48,545 nt of DNA from Rossellomorea arthrocnemi (GTDB taxonomy: Bacteria; Bacillota; Bacilli; Bacillales; Bacillaceae_B), in contig NZ_CAJGBF010000025.1 in assembly GCF_904424705.1 (NCBI RefSeq), forward strand, positions 1-48,545, written 5' to 3'. Shown here one piece after another: positions 44,337 to 48,545 of the stretch (positions are counted from its first letter, which is position 1; every line of letters starts with the position of its first letter). Under the pieces are notes generated by a model. That model made no database searches. It was not told the DNA's origin and saw only the letters and a list, made by a program, of their open reading frames with translations. Position numbers and translations under genes: made by a program.

Positions 44337-44451
44337 CGGCATGAAATGAGCACATCCACAATTAAAATTGGAAATTTATCTTAAGAATAAGTCTTGCGGC
44401 TACGTCAGATAATAAACGTGTACTGCCATTATGATCAAGGGGGAATTTTAC

Positions 44452-44865
44452 ATGCAAGTACGTGATATTATGTCGACAAATGTTGAAGCAGCTTCTAATT
44501 CGGATTCACTGGAGAGCGTAGCTTCTAAAATGAGTTCCAGAAACGTTGGTTCCGTTCCTGTTGTTGAAAACGGGCAGGTTGTCGGTATGATAACAGATCG
44601 TGACATTGCGACTCGTGGACTGAATCAAGGTGCACAAGGAAATGTCTCTCAGGTTATGTCACAGCAGGTTGTGACCATATCTCCGGATGCTTCTGCCGAA
44701 GAGGCATCAGCCTTAATGTCCCAGCACCAGGTGCGCCGTTTGCCGGTTGTGGAAAACGGACATCTTGTCGGGATGCTGGCTTTGGGGGATTTGGCAGTAC
44801 AGCAGAAATCCGATCAAAGTGCCGGAAACGCCCTAAGCGGGATCTCTCAGAATCACCTTCGCTAA
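44452..44865 (+). CDS. Tandem CBS-domain protein
   Basis: 137 residues from the ATG at 44452 (AAGGGGGAA upstream). Two CBS units: VRDIMSTNVEAASNSDSL ... VGMITDRDIATR and VSQVMSQQVVTISPDASA ... VGMLALGDLAVQ. Stand-alone CBS pairs bind adenosyl nucleotides and may regulate partner proteins; stress-induced homologues exist in Bacillus (YhcV-like). No fused effector domain is present. Confidence 0.9.
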   Translation: MQVRDIMSTNVEAASNSDSLESVASKMSSRNVGSVPVVENGQVVGMITDRDIATRGLNQGAQGNVSQVMSQQVVTISPDASAEEASALMSQHQVRRLPVVENGHLVGMLALGDLAVQQKSDQSAGNALSGISQNHLR

Positions 44866-44905
44866 CAAAGCTTTAGGGCAAGAACTTCAAAGCTTTCTTT
44901 TACCG

Positions 44906-44934
44906 AATAAGAGGCTGATACAGCCTCTTATTTT
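44906..44934 (+). terminator. Terminator of the CBS-protein gene
   Basis: AATAAGAGGCTG, loop ATA, CAGCCTCTTATT, then TT. A perfect 12-bp stem, 40 bases after the stop. Confidence 0.85.
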
Positions 44935-44947
44935 GGTGTGTAAACCG

Positions 44948-44960
44948 AGGTCCGTCCCTC
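44948..44960 (+). repeat. Dispersed motif copy (AGGTCCGTCCCTC)
   Basis: Third copy of the same 13-mer, again as a lone half. It sits between the CBS-gene terminator and the next gene. Confidence 0.8.
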
Positions 44961-45086
44961 CAATCTGCTAATGATGTCGAAGAGATGGGTATATCGTCAT
45001 TTTTTTCATATTGAGGGAGGATTTTCTTGTTTTGTGACGAATTAGTGATGAATGCAAATGGTGTTAATGATGGAGGAGGTTTTTGT

Positions 45087-45254
45087 ATGAGTCGTGCTGC
45101 ACGATCGTACCGTAAGGAAGTTCGTCATTTCAAACGTGAGACCCGCAAAAAAGTCTTCGCCGACAGCATTTTTGATTTCTTGTTTATGTTATTTGGGATT
45201 TCAATGATTACTGGTATTTTATTATTTGTGTTAGGATTTTGGAATTTTTATTAA
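45087..45254 (+). CDS. Small single-pass membrane protein, 55 residues
   Basis: ATG at 45087 after GGAGGAGGT. N-terminal half is strongly basic (MSRAARSYRKEVRHFKRETR); the C-terminal half is one hydrophobic helix (FLFMLFGISMITGILLFVLG) ending WNFY. The topology should be N-in. An upstream in-frame ATG would add 20 residues but has no site. Family unknown. Ends in a terminator. Confidence 0.72.
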   Translation: MSRAARSYRKEVRHFKRETRKKVFADSIFDFLFMLFGISMITGILLFVLGFWNFY

Positions 45255-45308
45255 TCGATTTACCGCTGCACTTTTTTATATCTAATTCATATCGAAGATC
45301 GAACTGTT

Positions 45309-45335
45309 GCCATGAGTTTTTATGGCTTTTTTTTT
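45309..45335 (+). terminator. Terminator of the small membrane protein gene
   Basis: GCCAT, loop GAGTTTTT, ATGGC, then nine T. Confidence 0.75.
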
Positions 45336-45406
45336 GAGAAAAAGAAGGACTCCCCCTTCATTCCGTCTGTATTACCTAAAGATTAGCACTTATTAAAATT
45401 CTAACT

Positions 45407-45420
45407 CGTAAGCGTTTTCA
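45407..45420 (+). promoter_or_regulatory. cre box (CcpA operator) of the DUF819 gene
   Basis: CGTAAGCGTTTTCA agrees with the B. subtilis consensus TGWAANCGNTNWCA at 13 of 14 positions (first base differs). It overlaps the proposed -35, a position at which CcpA represses. Confidence 0.7.
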
Positions 45421-45445
45421 ATGTTATAGTAAACCTTGTTATAAA
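45417..45445 (+). promoter_or_regulatory. Probable promoter of the DUF819 gene
   Basis: TTCAAT (45417-45422), 17 bases, TATAAA (45440-45445). The ribosome-binding site and ATG follow within 20 bases, so the leader is very short. Confidence 0.55.
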
Positions 45446-45463
45446 TTCTTAGGAGGTTTTACT

Positions 45464-46666
45464 ATGTGGTGGCGTTTTGACACTGTCCTTATTCAAGACT
45501 CTATGGCCATTTTCTCTTATTTGGCTGCTTTAGTGGGTCTTGTATTTATTCTTGGGGAGTCGAAGAATACTTTCTTACAGAAATTCTTCCACTATGCCCC
45601 TCCATTAATCTGGACATATTTTCTCCCAATGTTGTCTACAACGTTTGGGATCATTCCGGATCAGTCATCTCTTTATGACTTTACATCGGCCTACATATTG
45701 CCCGTGGGATTACTATTGCTGCTTCTCTCAGCGAATGTTCCTGCGACTTTGAAACTTGGTCCTAAAGCGATTACGATGTTCCTTGCCGGGACACTCGGTG
45801 TTGTAATCGGTGGGCCTATTGCTTTGGCCATCTTCCAACCGTTTCTTCCAGAGGATGCATGGACTGGTGTAGCAGCACTTGCAGGCAGCTGGATTGGCGG
45901 AAGTGCCAATATGGCCGCCATGATTGAAGCAACTGGAACACCGAAAGAAATCCTTTCACCAATCATTGTGGTTGATACTGTTGTCGGATATAGCTGGATG
46001 GGCATCATGATTGCCCTTGCAGGCTTTCAGCATAAATTCGATAAATGGAACAAAGCGGATAACTCGATCATACGTAAGGTAAATGAGGACATGGGTGAAA
46101 TTCAACGTAAAAATGCCCGTCCCATCGAAGTTCCTTATCTTGCTGCCATCATTGGTTTAGGATTCGGAGTCGCGTATGTCGTGAGAAAGTTTTCTGAAAC
46201 GTTACCCGTCACCAATGTTCTCTCTGCCGGAACGTGGACGATTATGATCATATCAGCAGTAGGGATCATTTTCTCCTTTACAAAAGTTCGCACCTTGGAA
46301 AACTATGGGGCAAGTAAAATGGGATACGCAGGCATCTATTTATTGCTCGCAACAATCGGGGCTAAAGCCGACCTTGCGTATGTGTGGGATTCCCCTCAAT
46401 ACGTGGCAATGGGAATTGTGTGGTTAGCCATCCATGTTATCATTATTTTCTTGGTTGCCCGTCTATTAAGAGCACCTCTTTTCTTCGTAGCTGTAGGTTC
46501 TCAAGGAAATATCGGCGGAACGAGCTCGGCACCAGTTGTAGCATCAGTATTTCAGCCATCACTTGCTCCAGTTGGACTGTTGATGGGAATACTCGGGAAT
46601 GTAGTGGGAACATACGCTGCCGTTGCCTGTGCCTGGATTGCTGAGTGGGTAAGCAGGACACTCTAG
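45464..46666 (+). CDS. DUF819 family membrane protein (YjcL-like)
   Basis: 400 residues, about eleven hydrophobic segments, AGGAGG before the ATG. DUF819 landmarks: LPVGLLLLLLSANVPATLKLGPKA, WIGGSANMAAMIEATG, IIVVDTVVGYSWMG, ATIGAKADL, and VGSQGNIGGTSSAPVVASVF. The repeated GGSAN/GGTSS halves suggest an internally duplicated transporter fold. The substrate is unknown. The cre box suggests repression by good carbon sources. Confidence 0.87.
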   Translation: MWWRFDTVLIQDSMAIFSYLAALVGLVFILGESKNTFLQKFFHYAPPLIWTYFLPMLSTTFGIIPDQSSLYDFTSAYILPVGLLLLLLSANVPATLKLGPKAITMFLAGTLGVVIGGPIALAIFQPFLPEDAWTGVAALAGSWIGGSANMAAMIEATGTPKEILSPIIVVDTVVGYSWMGIMIALAGFQHKFDKWNKADNSIIRKVNEDMGEIQRKNARPIEVPYLAAIIGLGFGVAYVVRKFSETLPVTNVLSAGTWTIMIISAVGIIFSFTKVRTLENYGASKMGYAGIYLLLATIGAKADLAYVWDSPQYVAMGIVWLAIHVIIIFLVARLLRAPLFFVAVGSQGNIGGTSSAPVVASVFQPSLAPVGLLMGILGNVVGTYAAVACAWIAEWVSRTL

Positions 46667-46672
46667 CTTTCA

Positions 46673-46710
46673 AAACGGACTACTGATAATCTCTCAGTGG
46701 TTCGTTTTTT
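46673..46710 (+). terminator. Terminator of the DUF819 gene
   Basis: AACGGACTACTGA, loop TAATCTC, TCAGTGGTTCGTT, then six T. Confidence 0.85.
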
Positions 46711-46873
46711 ATTTTTCATCGGTTCTATCCAACTCAAATATTATTCAAATTTATCGTCATAAACTATATCACAATAACTTTATTAGCCATTTCTTTTACA
46801 TCCTCCTAGAAAGAAACCCTTGATTACTATGACAAAATAGTTCGATCCCCTAAATACAAACTGGTAATATTTT

Positions 46874-46888
46874 AATATTCAGATAATA
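46874..46888 (+). promoter_or_regulatory. CodY-like box 1 of the symporter gene
   Basis: AATATTCAGATAATA, three mismatches from the CodY consensus AATTTTCWGAAAATT; just upstream of the -35. Confidence 0.55.
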
Positions 46889-46890
46889 AC

Positions 46891-46919
46891 TTGACTTTCA
46901 TTTGTAATTTTCAGATAAT
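46891..46919 (+). promoter_or_regulatory. Probable promoter of the alanine/glycine symporter gene
   Basis: TTGACT (46891-46896), 17 bases, GATAAT (46914-46919). Flanked and overlapped by the two CodY-like boxes. Confidence 0.65.
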
Positions 46920-46920
46920 A
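46906..46920 (+). promoter_or_regulatory. CodY-like box 2 of the symporter gene
   Basis: AATTTTCAGATAATA, two mismatches from AATTTTCWGAAAATT, overlapping the -10. Binding there would block polymerase. Confidence 0.65.
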
Positions 46921-46957
46921 TTACATGTAACCGACACAAATTTCCGAGGGGGTTATC

Positions 46958-48391
46958 ATGGACATATTAAACCATTTAGTCACGGAAGCGAATTCAATCT
47001 TGTGGGGGTATATTTTAATCGGTGTACTTCTCATTTTAGGTTTATACTTCACAATTGGATCTAAATTTGTTCAAATTCGCCACTTAGGTGAAATGTTTCG
47101 ATTATTAGGTGATAAAGATGTTGTCGAAGCAGAAGGGGAAAAGCAGATTTCATCCCTGCAGGCATTCTTTATCGGAGCAGGTACTCGAATTGGTACAGGT
47201 AATTTAGCAGGAGTAGCCATTGCCTTAGCAATTGGGGGACCTGGAGCTGTCTTCTGGATGTGGCTTGTTGCCATTCTCGGAGGTGCCAGCGCCTTTGTTG
47301 AAAGTACATTGGCCCAGATTTACAAGGAAAAGGATAAGGTAGGATTCAAAGGCGGCCCCGGCTACTATATGAAGAAACAATTGGGCAAGCCTTGGATGAG
47401 TTCGATTTTTGCCGTCACCATCATCCTCTCCTTTGGGACAACCTTTAATGCCGTTCAAAGTAATACCATTGCAACGGCATTCAGTAATTCATTTGGTATC
47501 AATACCTTTGTAATTGGAATTGTATTAGCCGGTTTGACTGCACTCATCATTTTTGGCGGAGTTAAACGTATAGCCAATTTTTCTTCTTTCATCGTACCGA
47601 TCATGGCCGGCTTTTACATTGTCCTGGCATTATTTGTAGTCATTACGAATATCACTGAAATGCCCGGCGTCATCGCGCTTATCTTCAAAAGTGCCTTTGG
47701 ATTTGAACAAGTGGTCGGTGGTGGTATAGGTGCCGCCATCATGAATGGGGTAAAACGCGGGCTGTTCTCCAATGAAGCTGGTATGGGTAGTGCACCGAAT
47801 GCTGCCGCTACGGCATCTGTTTCCCACCCGGTTAAACAGGGGTTCATCCAAGCACTTGGAGTATTCTTTGATACTATTCTCGTCTGTTCCGCAACGGCGT
47901 TTATCATATTAACTTCAGATGCCTACGGTTCCGGTTTGACGGGAATTGAACTATCCCAGGCAGCCATGTCTGAACACTTTAATTCATGGGCTGGTATATT
48001 CCTGGCGATTGCCATCTTTACCTTTGCCTTCAGCTCCATCATTGGAAGCTATTATTATGGAGAAGCCAATCTTCCTTTCATCAATAAGAGCAGGACCGGT
48101 CTTCTCATCTATCGTTTCATCGCGTTAGGAATGGTAATCTTCGGATCTGTCGCAAGTCTTGATATCGTTTGGAGCCTGGCAGACTTCTCTATGGCACTGA
48201 TGGCCCTTACGAACTTAATCGCAATCGGGATTCTTGCCCCGATTGCGATCAAAGCATTAGATAATTATATGAGCCAGCGTCGACAAGGATTGGATCCTGT
48301 CTTCTATTCTGATGATATTCCTGGATTGAAAGGTGTTGAAAGCTGGCCAACACGACAACGTGAAATGCCAAAAAAAGCGGCTAATGAATAA
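46958..48391 (+). CDS. Alanine or glycine:cation symporter (AGCS family)
   Basis: 477 residues, GAGGGGG before the ATG. AGCS signatures: FFIGAGTRIGTGNLAGVAIALAIGGPGAVFWMW, ESTLAQIYKEKD, GGPGYYMKK, and NGVKRGLFSNEAGMGSAPNAAATA. It imports small neutral amino acids with Na+. B. subtilis AlsT, now linked to glutamine uptake, is a member. Two CodY-like boxes at the promoter fit a gene induced by amino-acid limitation. Confidence 0.92.
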   Translation: MDILNHLVTEANSILWGYILIGVLLILGLYFTIGSKFVQIRHLGEMFRLLGDKDVVEAEGEKQISSLQAFFIGAGTRIGTGNLAGVAIALAIGGPGAVFWMWLVAILGGASAFVESTLAQIYKEKDKVGFKGGPGYYMKKQLGKPWMSSIFAVTIILSFGTTFNAVQSNTIATAFSNSFGINTFVIGIVLAGLTALIIFGGVKRIANFSSFIVPIMAGFYIVLALFVVITNITEMPGVIALIFKSAFGFEQVVGGGIGAAIMNGVKRGLFSNEAGMGSAPNAAATASVSHPVKQGFIQALGVFFDTILVCSATAFIILTSDAYGSGLTGIELSQAAMSEHFNSWAGIFLAIAIFTFAFSSIIGSYYYGEANLPFINKSRTGLLIYRFIALGMVIFGSVASLDIVWSLADFSMALMALTNLIAIGILAPIAIKALDNYMSQRRQGLDPVFYSDDIPGLKGVESWPTRQREMPKKAANE

Positions 48392-48426
48392 AAAAACAGT
48401 GTAAAAGAGAGCAGCAGGGGTATCGA

Positions 48427-48463
48427 CCCCCAAAAGTTAGAGTAGACAACTAACTTTTGGGGG
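48427..48463 (+). repeat. Perfect 14-bp hairpin at the IS left end
   Basis: CCCCCAAAAGTTAG (48427-48440) and CTAACTTTTGGGGG (48450-48463) are exact inverse complements. The right arm carries the GGGGG(TG) ribosome-binding site of the transposase. Confidence 0.85.
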
Positions 48464-48470
48464 TGTTTTT

Positions 48471-48545
48471 ATGGCTAAATATAGTGAGGAATTTAAACTA
48501 AAACTTGTCACCGAGTATCTGGATGGCCATCTTGGATATAAATCA
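48471..48545 (+). CDS. IS3-family transposase OrfA (helix-turn-helix), N-terminal 25 codons
   Basis: ATG at 48471, reading MAKYSEEFKLKLVTEYLDGH and on to the window end. The pattern (K)YSxEFKxxxVxxYL is the start of the HTH_Tnp_1 domain of IS3 OrfA proteins. Incomplete at the window edge. Confidence 0.8.
   Translation, partial: MAKYSEEFKLKLVTEYLDGHLGYKS

Larger units (their letters stand above)
48420..48545 (+). mobile_element. Left end of an IS3-like insertion sequence, truncated by the window
   Basis: The terminal segment TATCGACCCCCAAAAGTTAG and the transposase start just inside it fit an IS3-family element. The outer boundary is approximate because the right end and the target duplication lie outside the window. 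Confidence 0.7.

Overview
This window is chromosomal DNA from a low-GC, endospore-forming member of the Bacillaceae. Evidence for that: a complete partner-switching sigma-B operon, the 37-residue spore-cortex regulator CmpA, a YdcC-type sporulation lipoprotein, a tRNA-linked T-box upstream of argS, and a gene order that in my recollection follows the B. subtilis ddl-murF-cshA-ydbS-ydbT-ydcA-acpS-ydcC-alr-ndoAI-ndoA-rsb/sigB-rsbX-tex-cmpA-ydcK-trnS block, inverted here. The genus is not resolved from the sequence alone; something close to Bacillus/Rossellomorea would fit.

Layout. (1) Positions 1-1,500, minus strand: an eleven-gene tRNA cluster driven by a perfect-consensus promoter runs directly into the 5' end of a 16S rRNA gene cut by the window edge. 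The tRNA-Leu(GAG) gene carries the intact 17-bp core that ICEBs1 uses as attB. (2) 1.5-14 kb: ydcK (SprT-like), cmpA (missed by ORF callers), tex, the rsbR-S-T-U-V-W-sigB-rsbX stress operon with an internal sigma-B promoter, the ndoAI-ndoA (MazEF-type) toxin-antitoxin pair, alr, ydcC and acpS. (3) 14-24 kb: a rhomboid protease, ydbS-ydbT, UV endonuclease uvsE, a broken NERD-domain gene, cshA, an alpha/beta hydrolase, murF and ddl. (4) 24-37.5 kb, accessory: a dicarboxylate/amino-acid symporter, an acetyltransferase, a flavin oxidoreductase, a second and more decayed NERD gene, then a seven-gene minus-strand operon (substrate-binding lipoprotein, two permeases, ATPase, TVP38/TMEM64 protein, CDP-alcohol phosphatidyltransferase, MerA/Lpd-like reductase) that resembles the uncharacterised E. 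coli ydjXYZ-ynjABCDEF cluster; a BsuPI lipoprotein, sfsA and an unrecognised gene follow. (5) 37.5-48.5 kb: a RodA/FtsW-family protein, argS behind an arginine T-box, DedA, a lipid kinase, small unknown genes, a LysM-CAP secreted protein, a CBS-pair protein, a DUF819 membrane protein with a CcpA-type cre box, an alanine/glycine:cation symporter with two CodY-like boxes, and the left end of an IS3-like element.

The most unusual pattern is at the two NERD loci. Each NERD gene has a TTG start, is inactivated (one by a single in-frame stop, the other by several frameshifts), and is preceded about 100 bp upstream by a run of short direct repeats with a 20-21 bp period. The repeat sequence differs between loci, but the period, the position and the T-rich unit ends are shared. 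No standard feature class explains this. The ynj-like operon is the second candidate for a poorly described system.

Start codons were chosen by Shine-Dalgarno spacing, so several differ from the longest ORF; TTG starts are common here.
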